Part shown: one piece after another, positions 1 to 7,590 of the stretch
Position numbering within the stretch: position 1 is the first letter of the stretch
How the letters are laid out: every line of letters starts with the position of its first letter
From: an uncultured Sutterella sp.
GTDB lineage: Bacteria > Pseudomonadota > Gammaproteobacteria > Burkholderiales > Burkholderiaceae_F
Assembly (NCBI GenBank): GCA_900754475.1
Contig: CAAECY010000009.1
Span: 1-14,406, forward strand
Reading direction: 5' to 3'
Length of the DNA stretch: 14,406 nucleotides
The notes under the pieces: model-generated
What the model was told of the DNA's origin: nothing
Database searches by the model: none
What the model saw: only the letters and a program-made list of their open reading frames with translations
Program-made: the position numbers and the translations under genes

Positions 1-43
1 CTTGGGACTTTCACCCTTGAGAACGTGCCCATGCCGAGCACAC
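1..43 (-). mobile_element. Group IIC intron, 5' end (partial, runs off the window)
   Basis: Read on the minus strand from 43 down to 1, the sequence begins GTGTGCTCGGCATGGGCAC and continues, after a short spacer, with AAGGGTGAAAGTCCC. Both blocks closely match the 5' end and domain I start of bacterial group IIC introns as I recall them from the Oceanobacillus iheyensis intron (GUGUGCCCGGCAUGGGUGC, then AGGGUGAGAGUCCC). Position 43 would be the first intron base. The rest of the ribozyme and any intron-encoded reverse transcriptase/maturase would lie left of the window. The placement just after a terminator-like hairpin (49-76) fits the known target preference of class C introns. Only 43 bases are visible, so the call rests on primary-sequence similarity from memory. 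Confidence 0.72.
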
Positions 44-46
44 CGG

Positions 47-76
47 AAAACCGGCCGCGGGTTGCCGCGACCGGTT
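47..76 (-). terminator. Hairpin terminator of the secreted-protein gene; likely intron target
   Basis: AACCGG (49-54) pairs with CCGGTT (71-76) and CGCGG (56-60) with CCGCG (65-69), around one C/A mismatch and a 4-base loop. On the minus strand the stem runs into TTTT and then CCG before the putative intron. It lies about 75 bases past the stop of the gene at 151-579 and suits rho-independent termination of that gene. Confidence 0.6.
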
Positions 77-93
77 GAGCGGGATTCCCCTCG

Positions 94-130
94 TCCCGAA
101 ACGAGTCGCTCGGTGCGAGGCGTTTCGGGA
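94..130. repeat. Nested inverted repeat
   Basis: TCCCGAAACG (94-103) is the exact reverse complement of CGTTTCGGGA (121-130). The loop holds a second small stem, CTCG (109-112) with CGAG (116-119). No T-run follows on the minus strand. It may stabilise the 3' end of the 151-579 transcript or form a double-hairpin terminator region with 49-76. Confidence 0.6.
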
Positions 131-150
131 GGGGGGACGCGTTGAAGAAC

Positions 151-579
151 TCAGCGGGGGCCGAAGCCGGGACCGCCCGGACGATGCCCGCCGGGCCCTC
201 CGGGACCAGCCGCTCCGCCGGGCCCGCCCGGACGGTGGCCGGGCGGCTCGGGCCGATGCGGCGGTCGATGCGCTTGAGGAGGCGGAGGTGCCGGACGGGG
301 CGGAGGCGGCGGGGGCGGACGATGGAAGGCGGCCGCCCGTTCCGCGAGGAATCGGCGGTAGGCGTCGCGCGAATACCAACGCCCGTCGTAGTACCAGCGG
401 TGACCGTCCCAACGGCCTTCGCGGTAGTGTTCGCGAATGTATTCGCGGGTGAGCGCGTCGGTGACGCCGTAGAGGAGGTCGGCAAGGAGCTCGTCCGAGG
501 CAGCCGAAGCGACTCCCGCCCAACCGCCCGCGGCAAGCAACACCGCCGTGCCGAAAATCAGTTTGCGACGCGTGGTCAT
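151..579 (-). CDS. Secreted Pro/Gly/Arg-rich small protein, function unknown
   Basis: 142 residues. The N-terminus has a clear Sec signal peptide: basic MTTRRK, a hydrophobic stretch at about residues 8-22, and a likely cut after A26 (VASA). Residues 50-80 carry an aromatic block with repeated W-x-G-x-x-W/Y spacing (GRWDGHRWYYDGRWY). The C-terminal half is low complexity: a run of seven prolines (about 88-94), further proline clusters, then Gly/Pro/His repeats to the end. The ATG at 579 is chosen because AAGGAAG lies 7 bases upstream and the signal peptide begins there. It is probably periplasmic or envelope-associated. The Trp/Tyr block loosely resembles small periplasmic envelope-stress or RcnB-like proteins, but I do not recognise a family. 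It is monocistronic, with its own promoter region and terminator. Confidence 0.75.
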   Translation of the reverse strand: MTTRRKLIFGTAVLLAAGGWAGVASAASDELLADLLYGVTDALTREYIREHYREGRWDGHRWYYDGRWYSRDAYRRFLAERAAAFHRPPPPPPPRPAPPPPQAHRPPHRPEPPGHRPGGPGGAAGPGGPGGHRPGGPGFGPR

Positions 580-614
580 GGTTTTCTTCCTTCTTCTTCC
601 GTAGGGTTTTCTTG

Positions 615-637
615 CTCGTACCCGATCGGGTATCGAG
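615..637. promoter_or_regulatory. Perfect 14-bp palindrome with extended arms in the leader
   Basis: TACCCGATCGGGTA (619-632) is a perfect palindrome. It is flanked by CTCG (615-618) and CGAG (634-637), which pair with one bulged T at 633. It lies about 40 bases upstream of the 579 start codon, within the predicted 5' untranslated region, so it could be a protein operator or an RNA hairpin. Confidence 0.5.
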
Positions 638-656
638 TGAACGTATGTTCAGTATA
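638..656 (-). promoter_or_regulatory. Candidate -10 box overlapping a TetR-like operator
   Basis: On the minus strand TATACT (656-651) matches the -10 consensus at five of six positions. It runs directly into TGAACATACGTTCA (651-638), an inverted repeat with 5-bp arms and a 4-bp centre. A dyad of this size across the start site suggests repressor control of the 151-579 gene. No good -35 box was found at the normal spacing. Confidence 0.4.
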
Positions 657-712
657 GGCCGCGCCCATGTGAAGTCGCGTTAAGCGAACGCGGCGGAATG
701 CAAGAAAGTGCG

Positions 713-737
713 ACCCGTGAAACGTTTGAAGACGGGT
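713..737. terminator. Weak hairpin just after the ABC operon
   Basis: ACCCGT (713-718) pairs with ACGGGT (732-737) around a 13-base loop. It begins three bases past the ATPase stop codon on the minus strand, so it may end the operon. The T-run after it on that strand is poor, although TTTT follows on the plus strand, so the call is tentative. Confidence 0.3.
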
Positions 738-739
738 TT

Positions 740-2671
740 TCAGCGGGCCGCGTCGGGGACGCGATCGAAGAGGTTCGTGGTCTTCTCGCCGAGTCGGGGC
801 ACGGCCGCAAGGAGCCTCTGCGTATAGGGGTCGACGGGATGCGTGAGGATCGCCTGCGCGTCGTCCGCTTCGACGATGCGGCCCGATTTCATGACGAGGA
901 TGCGGTCCGCCATGTATTCGACGACGCCGAAATTGTGGGTGATGAAGAGGTACCCGAGTTCGAACTCCCGCTGCAGGGCTTTGAGGAGATTCAGAATCTG
1001 CGCCTGCACCGAGACGTCGAGGGCCGACGTGGGTTCGTCGCAGACGATGAGCTTGGGCTCGACCGACAACGCCCGCGCAATGGCGATGCGCTGCCGTTGC
1101 CCGCCCGAAAAGGCGTGCGGAAGTCGGTCCGCGGCATCGGCGGGCAGGCCCACGGCGTGAAGGAGCCGCTCGAGTTGCTCCAGGCGTTGCGCTTTCGACC
1201 ACTCGGGGCGCAGGCTTTCCATCCCTTCGAGAAGGGTCGAGCGGATCGTGCGGCGCGGATCGAGCGACGCGTTCGGGTCTTGGAAAATCATTTGAACGGA
1301 ACGGCGCAGCCGCCGCTCGGCCGTGCGGGTGAGGGGAAAGAGGGGCGAGCCCGCAAGGTCGACCTCTCCCGCAACGCGCGCTTTCCCGCCGAGAAGTCCG
1401 AGGAGCGCCAGGCCCGTCGTGGTTTTGCCCGATCCCGACTCCCCGACCAGGGCCACCGTTTCGCCCGGGCGGACGTCGAAGGTCACGCCGCGCACGACGG
1501 GTTCGGGATCCCGGGCGAAAAAGCCCCGGGCCCGAAAGCCGACGGTGAGGTTGCGTACGGAAAGAAGCGGAGAAACAATCGAACCGTCGGAGGGGGTGCT
1601 CGGGGCGCCCGATGCGCCCGATGCGTTTGTGTGCTCCGTCGTCTTCGTCCCGCGGGCGTCCGCCTCCGGGAAGTGGCAGCGCACGACCGACGCGCCCGCC
1701 GTGCGGGCAACGGGTGCCGTCGTGCGGCAGATCGCACGCGCTTTCGGGCAGCGGGGTGCGAAGCGGCACCCAGCGGGCAGGTGCCCCGGCGTCGGAACCG
1801 TGCCCGGAATCGCCGCGAGAGGGCGCGTCCGATCGGCTCCGGGGAGCGCACCGAGGAGCGCCGTCGCGTAGGGGTGTCGGGGCGAGGCGAAAAAGTCCCG
1901 CACCGCGGCGCATTCGACCGTTTCGCCCGCGTACATGAGGGCGAGCCGGTCGGCAAAGGCTTCGACGAGCGCAAGGTCGTGCGTGATGAGAAGAAGCGTG
2001 AGGTTTTCTTCCCGCTGAAGCGTACGCAAGAGCCCGAGAATCTCCGCCTGAAGCGTCACGTCCAGAGCCGTCGTCGGTTCGTCGGCAAGGAGCATGTCGG
2101 GGCGGGCGGAGAGCGCCAACGCGATCATCACGCGTTGCTTCTGGCCGCCCGAAAGCTCGTGCGGAAAGCGGTGCGCGAGCGTTTCGGGGTCGGGCAGGCG
2201 CACGCGCTTCAACCACTCGAGCGCTTCCCGTTCGGGGGAAAGATCGGAGCGCTTACCCGCGCTTTGCGTTTCCGCATGCGTGTCGGAGCGCGCCTTGCGG
2301 CTTGCGCGGATCATTTCCGCAATCTGCGCACCCACCGTCATCACGGGGTTGAGGGCCGTGGCGGGTTCCTGAAAAACGAGCGCGATGCGGGAGCCGCGAA
2401 AGCCGCGCATCTCGCGCTCGGTGAGGCCGAGAAGGTCGCGACCTTCGAATCGGATGCGTCCGTCGGGCGTTCGGGCCCCGGGGGCAAGGAGCCGCACGAC
2501 GGCAGATGCCGTGAGGGACTTGCCGCAACCCGATTCGCCCACGAGCGCGAATACCTCACCGCGCCGCACCGTAAAGTCGACGCCCGAGAGCGCTTCGATC
2601 GGGCCCGAGTCCGAGGGAAGCGTCAGCGTGAGGCGGTCGACGTGAAGCAAAACATCATCCGTGCGGCTCAT
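740..2671 (-). CDS. Fused double ATPase of a peptide-type ABC importer (DppDF/YejF-like)
   Basis: 643 residues holding two complete ABC ATPase domains. Domain 1 has Walker A GESGCGKS (45-52), Q-loop near 101, LSGGQ (173-177), Walker B ending in DEP (197-199) and H-loop His231. It is followed by the oligopeptide-transporter C-terminal extension with four cysteines at about 302, 308, 315 and 332, typical of OppD/DppD. A low-complexity Ser/Thr/Ala linker (about 340-366) leads to domain 2: Walker A GESGSGKT (410-417), FSGGQ (521-525), DEPTSALD (545-552) and His579. All catalytic motifs are intact in both halves, so it should power import alone on the cytoplasmic face. The ATG at 2671 overlaps the upstream permease stop by four bases (ATGA), implying coupled translation. 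Fused ATPases are known from YejF; the exact substrate class is not determined. Confidence 0.93.
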   Translation of the reverse strand: MSRTDDVLLHVDRLTLTLPSDSGPIEALSGVDFTVRRGEVFALVGESGCGKSLTASAVVRLLAPGARTPDGRIRFEGRDLLGLTEREMRGFRGSRIALVFQEPATALNPVMTVGAQIAEMIRASRKARSDTHAETQSAGKRSDLSPEREALEWLKRVRLPDPETLAHRFPHELSGGQKQRVMIALALSARPDMLLADEPTTALDVTLQAEILGLLRTLQREENLTLLLITHDLALVEAFADRLALMYAGETVECAAVRDFFASPRHPYATALLGALPGADRTRPLAAIPGTVPTPGHLPAGCRFAPRCPKARAICRTTAPVARTAGASVVRCHFPEADARGTKTTEHTNASGASGAPSTPSDGSIVSPLLSVRNLTVGFRARGFFARDPEPVVRGVTFDVRPGETVALVGESGSGKTTTGLALLGLLGGKARVAGEVDLAGSPLFPLTRTAERRLRRSVQMIFQDPNASLDPRRTIRSTLLEGMESLRPEWSKAQRLEQLERLLHAVGLPADAADRLPHAFSGGQRQRIAIARALSVEPKLIVCDEPTSALDVSVQAQILNLLKALQREFELGYLFITHNFGVVEYMADRILVMKSGRIVEADDAQAILTHPVDPYTQRLLAAVPRLGEKTTNLFDRVPDAAR

Positions 2672-4104
2672 CGGTCTTCCTTTTCCAAAACGGCGTGCGG
2701 GTCGAAAGCGTCCCGTACGGCCGCAGCGACGAGGTTGGCGCAGAGGACGAACGTGACGAGAAAGAGAAATGCGGCGGCGAGATTCCACCAGACGACGGGC
2801 GAGCGGCTCATTTCGCTGCGCGCGGCGTTCACCATCGTGCCGAAGGAGTTCATGACGGGGTCGACCCCCACGCCCACGTAGGAGAGCACCGCCTCGTAAA
2901 GCACCACGCCCGAAAAGTCGAGCACCGTCACGATGAGGACGATGTGCAGAACGTTCGGGAGCACGTGCTTCAGAAGAATCATCGGAGCCGGAACGCCCAG
3001 GGCGCGCGCCGCCAACACGTAGTCGAGCGAAGCGATCCGCATGGCTTCGGCGCGGATGAGACGCGCGAGCGTCGCCCAACTTGTGAGCCCGATGATGAGG
3101 GCAAGAAGAAAGAGCCGCATGTCGGCGCGCTCGAGCCCCGTCGGCCACCGCTCGGGGAAGCGGTCCATGAAGGCCGTCGTCATGAGAACGGCCGCCGCAA
3201 TGAGAAGCACTCCGGGGATCGAAGAGAGCGTCGTGTAAATGTACTGAATCACGTCGTCCGCCCACCCGCGGAAGTATCCCGCCGTGAGGCCCGCCGTTAC
3301 GGCAAAGGGAAGGGCGGAGAGCGTCGCGAGCGTCCCGATCACGATCGCCGTGCGCAGGGACTTCAAGGCTTCGTAGAGGACGTCCGTCCCCGCTGCATCG
3401 GTACCGAGCACGTGCCGCTCGGGCCAGAGGGCGAGGACGACCCCCGTGAGGGCGAAGAGAAGAACGAAGGTTGCTCTTGGAGCGAGGCGGGCAAGAGGCC
3501 GGCGGCGATCTGCGGCCGGCATCCCGTCACGGCCTTTCTTTCCGCATGTTTTACTTTTTGCGCGTCTCACGAGACTCGCGATCCCGAGGAGCAGCACGCC
3601 CGCGACCGTACCCTCCGCCCCGCCGACAAAGGCGCGCGTTGCGAGTTCGCCCGCACTCGCGGCTTCGCCCGAAGCGTCCCGACGAATTGACCGGAGCGGC
3701 TGAAAGTCCCGCACGGGTCCCGCGCTCGTGGCGGCGGTCGACTTGTCGAATTCGCGCACGGCAAAGGGCGCCGAGTAGCTCCGCTCGGGCCCCGCCGCAC
3801 CGAGAACGTTGAAAACGAGGTCGTCAAAGAGCGACGTCGTGACGGGCGAGTAGGCTCTTTCCACCGCACCCTCGGCGGGCGGCAGGGGCTTTCGGTAGTG
3901 GACCGAGTCGAGAAGTGCGATCGCAAAGAAAAACCCGAGAACGACGAGCGATGCCGACGCGGACGGCCGGGCAAGAACGAGCTTCCAACGGGCGGCGATG
4001 TCGGGACGACGTCCGAGAAAGACGACCGTCGCGACGCACCCGCCGAGGAGCGCCGCCATCACGAAGTCGGTGGCGAGAAAAACGGGCAAAGGCGCAACAA
4101 ACAT
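2668..4104 (-). CDS. ABC transporter permease, DppC/YejE-like
   Basis: 478-residue inner-membrane permease (BPD_transp_1 type). The C-terminal half is standard: the HVLGTDAAGTDVL motif (231-243) typical of DppC/OppC proteins, several membrane helices, and the EAA loop for ATPase docking at about 353-384 (ending ALGVPAPMILLKHVLPN). The N-terminus is longer than usual: a first helix at about 12-30, a second at about 51-65, a polar region of some 90 residues, a helix near 165-180 and a basic linker before the core. The start is set at ATG 4104 because GGAGG sits 7 bases upstream; a GTG at 4125 would overlap the upstream gene and lacks that site. It lies 13 bases after the partner permease stop and overlaps the ATPase gene by four bases. 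Confidence 0.9.
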   Translation of the reverse strand: MFVAPLPVFLATDFVMAALLGGCVATVVFLGRRPDIAARWKLVLARPSASASLVVLGFFFAIALLDSVHYRKPLPPAEGAVERAYSPVTTSLFDDLVFNVLGAAGPERSYSAPFAVREFDKSTAATSAGPVRDFQPLRSIRRDASGEAASAGELATRAFVGGAEGTVAGVLLLGIASLVRRAKSKTCGKKGRDGMPAADRRRPLARLAPRATFVLLFALTGVVLALWPERHVLGTDAAGTDVLYEALKSLRTAIVIGTLATLSALPFAVTAGLTAGYFRGWADDVIQYIYTTLSSIPGVLLIAAAVLMTTAFMDRFPERWPTGLERADMRLFLLALIIGLTSWATLARLIRAEAMRIASLDYVLAARALGVPAPMILLKHVLPNVLHIVLIVTVLDFSGVVLYEAVLSYVGVGVDPVMNSFGTMVNAARSEMSRSPVVWWNLAAAFLFLVTFVLCANLVAAAVRDAFDPHAVLEKEDR

Positions 4105-4111
4105 GCGGGAA

Positions 4112-4116
4112 CCTCC
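4112..4116 (-). promoter_or_regulatory. Strong ribosome binding site that decides the permease start
   Basis: GGAGG on the minus strand lies 7 bases before ATG 4104 and one base past the stop codon of the preceding permease. This fixes the start at 4104 rather than the GTG at 4125. Confidence 0.8.
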
Positions 4117-4117
4117 G

Positions 4118-5101
4118 TCACGCACGCCCGAGTCGGATTCGGGGATCCGCCCAGGTGTAGACGATGTCGGTGAGAATGAGGCCCGCGACGTAGGCGACGG
4201 TGCCGAGGAAAACCATGGCGCGCACGACCGAGAAGTCCTGCGCGTTGAGGGCGTCGATCGTGTAGCTGCCGAGCCCCGGAATTCCGAAGAAGCTCTCCAT
4301 GATGAGACTCCCCATAAAGAGCATCGGAATCATTGCAACGCTCGAGGTGATGATCGGAAGCGAGGCGTTCCTCAACACGTGCCCGAAAAGAATCCGTTCT
4401 TCGGTGAGGCCCTTCATGCGGGCGAGCCGCACGTAGTCCTTTTCCATCTCTTCGAGGAAAAGCGCGCGGTAAAGAAGCGTGTCGCTCCCGAGCCGCGAGA
4501 GGATCCCAAGGGCCACGGGCAGCAACAAAAAGACGACCGCCCCTTCGTCCGAGGCCCAGCCCGACACAGGGACGAGCCGCATCACCTTCCCGAAAAGCCA
4601 CTGCCCGAGAATCACGTAGAAAAGGGACGAAACGGACATCAGAACGACCGACAACCCCACGGCCGCCGCTTCGAAGGCCGTTCGCCGGAAAAGAACGACT
4701 ACGAGCGACCAGGTGACGAGTACCAGAAGCCCGAGCATGAAGGTCGGCACGGCCAAGAGGAGCGAGGGGACCGCGCGCGTTCGGATTTCGGCCGCGATGT
4801 CGCGTCCCGTGTCGCTCGTTCCGAAGTCAAGAGCCAGCATCGGAACGCTTTTCTTCCAGAAAAGGGTCTCGGTGAACTTTGCCGCGCCTTCCGCCCGTTC
4901 GTTCACGAAAAGCGGCAGATCGTAGCCGTGCGCCGCCTTCCACGCTTCGACCGCTTCGGGTGTGATGCGTTTGCCGCCCAAATTGAGCCGCGCCATGTCG
5001 TCGGGCGTGTTCACGGCGAAAAAGAGGAGAAACGTGAGGAGGTTCACGCCGAAAAGGACGAGTGCGCCGTAGAGAACGCGTCGAACGAGGTAGGCGATCA
5101 T
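4118..5101 (-). CDS. ABC transporter permease, DppB/YejB-like
   Basis: 327 residues. The opening MIAYLVRRVLYGALVLFGVNLLTFLLFFAV is a DppB/OppB-type first membrane helix. A periplasmic segment (about 32-110) follows, then five further helices. The EAA docking loop is at about 217-250 (EEMEKDYVRLARMKGL, then HVLRNASLPI), and the ending carries the familiar FFGIPGLGSYTIDAL and YTWADPRIRL motifs. It is expected to form the transport channel as a heterodimer with the product of 2668-4104. AAGGAG lies 7 bases before the ATG. The ATG overlaps the stop of the solute-binding protein gene (ATGA at 5098-5101), so the two are probably translationally coupled. Motifs are intact; the substrate cannot be told from the permease. 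Confidence 0.93.
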   Translation of the reverse strand: MIAYLVRRVLYGALVLFGVNLLTFLLFFAVNTPDDMARLNLGGKRITPEAVEAWKAAHGYDLPLFVNERAEGAAKFTETLFWKKSVPMLALDFGTSDTGRDIAAEIRTRAVPSLLLAVPTFMLGLLVLVTWSLVVVLFRRTAFEAAAVGLSVVLMSVSSLFYVILGQWLFGKVMRLVPVSGWASDEGAVVFLLLPVALGILSRLGSDTLLYRALFLEEMEKDYVRLARMKGLTEERILFGHVLRNASLPIITSSVAMIPMLFMGSLIMESFFGIPGLGSYTIDALNAQDFSVVRAMVFLGTVAYVAGLILTDIVYTWADPRIRLGRA

Positions 5102-7506
5102 CGTGCGGCTCCTTCTCGAGTGCTTTCTCGAAGGTTTTCGTGCTTTTCACGCGCGTCATCCGTACCGCTTTCGGGCGGCCGCATCCGCAGCCCTTCGCGT
5201 TTCGCCCTCACGCGCCGGGCGAAAAGCAGGAGTGCGGCCGCGCCCGCAAGGAGAACCCCCAAGGGAGCGAGTTGCGGAGGATTCCATTCGGCGATGCGGT
5301 TCGAGCGGAGTTTGGCGTCGATTGCGAGGTAGGGAAGGCCGTTGCGAATCATCGACGAGGGTTTCGCGTTCCGGACCCACTCGTGGTAAGCGGCGGCTGC
5401 CGCCGGGAAGTAGCCGAACATGACGGGCGCGTCCTCCTGGAGGATGCGAATCATCCGGTCGATGCGTTCCGCTTTTTCGGGGCCGTCCTCCAAGTAGCGC
5501 ATCGCTTCGAACTCCCGGTCGAACGCGGCGCTCGCGTAGTTCGAGGCGTTTTCTCCGCCTCCGCGCGCCTTGGCGTTCGGTCCGTAAAAGAGAAAGAGGA
5601 AGTTTTCCGCGTCCGGGTAGTCCGCGACCCACCCCCAGAGGAAGATCTGCGCCGCGCCCCGATCCATCTTTTCCTGGAAGCGGTTGTAGTCGGTCGCGCG
5701 AATTTCAAGCTGAATGCCGAGCTTCGCGAACTGCCGCTGGTACCACTCCAGATACGCTTTCGACCCCTGGGCCGCGTTCTGGTAGTCGAAGTTGAGTACG
5801 AGCGGCCGCCCCGTTTTGGCGTCCCGCCCGTCGGGATAGCCCGCCTCGCGCATGAGGGCTCGGGCTTCTTCGATCGGACGCCGTTCGACGCGCACTCGGC
5901 CGGGCGAACCGGGCGACTCGACGCGTCGGTACACCGTCGGGTTGAAGGCCGAAGGACCGTCGTCGCGCCAGCCGAAAAGGCCCGGCGGAATCGGCCCGTG
6001 GGCGGCGACTCCCTGATTCTTCTGAAAGATCGCGATGTTCTCTTCCCAGTCGACCGCAATCGAAATCGCCCGGCGCAAAAGCCGCGCGCGACGTTGCTCT
6101 TCGGGCGTTCCCGTGCCGCCCAACACCGGGTCCAACCAATTGAACCCCACGTACCAGAGGCCCGCTTCGACGGTCGCGGGAAATTGCAGCTTCTTTTTCG
6201 TGTAGAGCGCCGCCTTTTCCGGGTCGTCGTTCATGGCCGCAACGAAGCCGAGTCCCGTGTCGACCCGATCGATCGAGGGGCTGTCGTAGTAGCCCTGAAG
6301 AAATTTCGTCTGGAGCGGCACGGCCTCTTTTTCGATGTCGAAAACGACGCGGTCCGTAAGCGGCAGGGGCTTTCCGCACGCCTCCAAGAGGCCTCGCTCC
6401 CGGTCGCCCGGCTCGCCCTCGCACGGGTAGGCTTCCTTGCGAAAGAGGGGATTCTTTTCGAGCACGTGGCGGCGGTTTTCCTCAAAGACCGCCATGCGGT
6501 AGGGACCCGTTCCGACGGGCCAGGTGTCGAGCGAGAAATTGTTGCGCGCAAACTCCGCCTGCGCGTAGAAACGGTCCGCTTCGGGCGGAACGGGCGCGAA
6601 AAAGGTCATCGCGAGCCAATTGGAAAACTGCGGGTATTTCCCGCGCACGCGAATTTCGAGCGTGTGCGCGTCGATCGCGCGCACGCCCCGTATGTCGTAC
6701 TTCGAGAGGTCGAGGTAGCGCGACTCGACCGATTCGCCCCTCGCCCGACGGGCTTTGTCTTCGGCGGCAAGTTTTGCGGCGAACTCGTCGAGCCCCACGA
6801 TGTGGTGCGCGAGCGTGCCGAGGACGGGGCTCACGACCCGGGGGCTCGCGAGGCGCTTGATTCCCCAAACGTAGTCGTAGGCCGTGAGTTCGCGCGTCGC
6901 GGCGTGCTCGAAGTCGGCGGGGGAGCGCTTTTGCGCGGCCACCTCTTCGGGGAGGTCGTGATAGAGAAACCGCCCCTCGGCGTCCTTCGCGAACGCGGGA
7001 TGCGGCGCGTAGAAAATCCCTTTGCGAATCGGAATCACGTAGATCGACTCGGCGATCGTCGCGGGGTCGGCGTCGTCGGGCAACGTGCGCCCCGAGGCGT
7101 CCACGTAGGTGGGGTGCACGACGCGCTCGGCCGTGCGACCGACAAGCTCGTAGGGACGCTTCAGGTAGTGGTACTGATAGAGCGTCTCGTAGATGTTGTA
7201 CGTATAGACCGTCTCGTCCGCCGAGTAGGAGCGCTGCGGGTCGAGCGTTCGGGGGCTCCTGCCGCCGAAGGCCGTAAAGAGCGTGTTCGTTTCGTATTCG
7301 GTCGCGGGGCGAGGCGAATTGAGAAGAAGCGGCTTCTCGGCCGCCGCACTCTCCGCACTCATCACCGTCCCTGCCGTTGCAAGCACAACGACGAGCCCTG
7401 CCGCACAACTCCGGGCGACACGGCATGCGAAGCGGCCGCGAAGCTTCGGAAACGTCGGAAGCTTGCGGAAGAGTTCGGCGAGAAGCGTTGGGAGCGTGGC
7501 GGGCAT
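5098..7506 (-). CDS. Membrane-anchored ABC solute-binding protein, family 5 (peptide-type)
   Basis: 802 residues, longer than typical DppA/OppA/YejA proteins (about 500-600). A signal-anchor-like region (hydrophobic 36-48, likely cut near A56) precedes the SBP_bac_5 fold: SYSADETVYTYNIYETLYQYHY early on, DAHTLEIRV, TGPYRM, and late stretches with WGWVADYPDAENFLFLFYGPN. Near the end a second hydrophobic helix (about 746-763, LAPLGVLLAGAAALLLFA) is followed by basic RRVRAKR and a charged tail. This predicts a protein tethered to the inner membrane with a cytoplasmic tail. The start at 7506 is preferred because earlier in-frame codons run into the regulator's divergent region and lack a signal. 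Its ribosome site is weak. It is the first gene of the importer operon. The ligand is unknown; peptides are the default guess. Confidence 0.88.
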   Translation of the reverse strand: MPATLPTLLAELFRKLPTFPKLRGRFACRVARSCAAGLVVVLATAGTVMSAESAAAEKPLLLNSPRPATEYETNTLFTAFGGRSPRTLDPQRSYSADETVYTYNIYETLYQYHYLKRPYELVGRTAERVVHPTYVDASGRTLPDDADPATIAESIYVIPIRKGIFYAPHPAFAKDAEGRFLYHDLPEEVAAQKRSPADFEHAATRELTAYDYVWGIKRLASPRVVSPVLGTLAHHIVGLDEFAAKLAAEDKARRARGESVESRYLDLSKYDIRGVRAIDAHTLEIRVRGKYPQFSNWLAMTFFAPVPPEADRFYAQAEFARNNFSLDTWPVGTGPYRMAVFEENRRHVLEKNPLFRKEAYPCEGEPGDRERGLLEACGKPLPLTDRVVFDIEKEAVPLQTKFLQGYYDSPSIDRVDTGLGFVAAMNDDPEKAALYTKKKLQFPATVEAGLWYVGFNWLDPVLGGTGTPEEQRRARLLRRAISIAVDWEENIAIFQKNQGVAAHGPIPPGLFGWRDDGPSAFNPTVYRRVESPGSPGRVRVERRPIEEARALMREAGYPDGRDAKTGRPLVLNFDYQNAAQGSKAYLEWYQRQFAKLGIQLEIRATDYNRFQEKMDRGAAQIFLWGWVADYPDAENFLFLFYGPNAKARGGGENASNYASAAFDREFEAMRYLEDGPEKAERIDRMIRILQEDAPVMFGYFPAAAAAYHEWVRNAKPSSMIRNGLPYLAIDAKLRSNRIAEWNPPQLAPLGVLLAGAAALLLFARRVRAKREGLRMRPPESGTDDAREKHENLRESTREGAAR

Positions 7507-7520
7507 TTCGGCTCTCGGTG

Positions 7521-7550
7521 GCGGTCGAAAGAGGTCGGAAGCGGTCGGAA
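7521..7550. repeat. Three tandem 10-bp repeats in the importer leader
   Basis: GCGGTCGAAA, GAGGTCGGAA and GCGGTCGGAA follow one another without gaps, 15 bases upstream of the importer start codon. The 10-bp period is about one helical turn, so the copies face the same side of the DNA. A regulator array is possible. Confidence 0.6.
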
Positions 7551-7590
7551 TCGGGCTTGCGCTCGGACGGGTCAAGCGTCTTCCATTCTC

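Noticed and set aside
698..2881. Long plus-strand open frame (727 codons) opposite the ATPase gene
   Set aside because: It is antisense to a clear double ABC ATPase, is rich in Arg/Gly/Ala without domain motifs, and arises from GC-rich codon bias.
2672..3265. N-terminal extension of the ATPase frame
   Set aside because: It overlaps the permease gene in another frame; the ATG at 2671 forms the usual ATGA overlap and starts the ABC domain.
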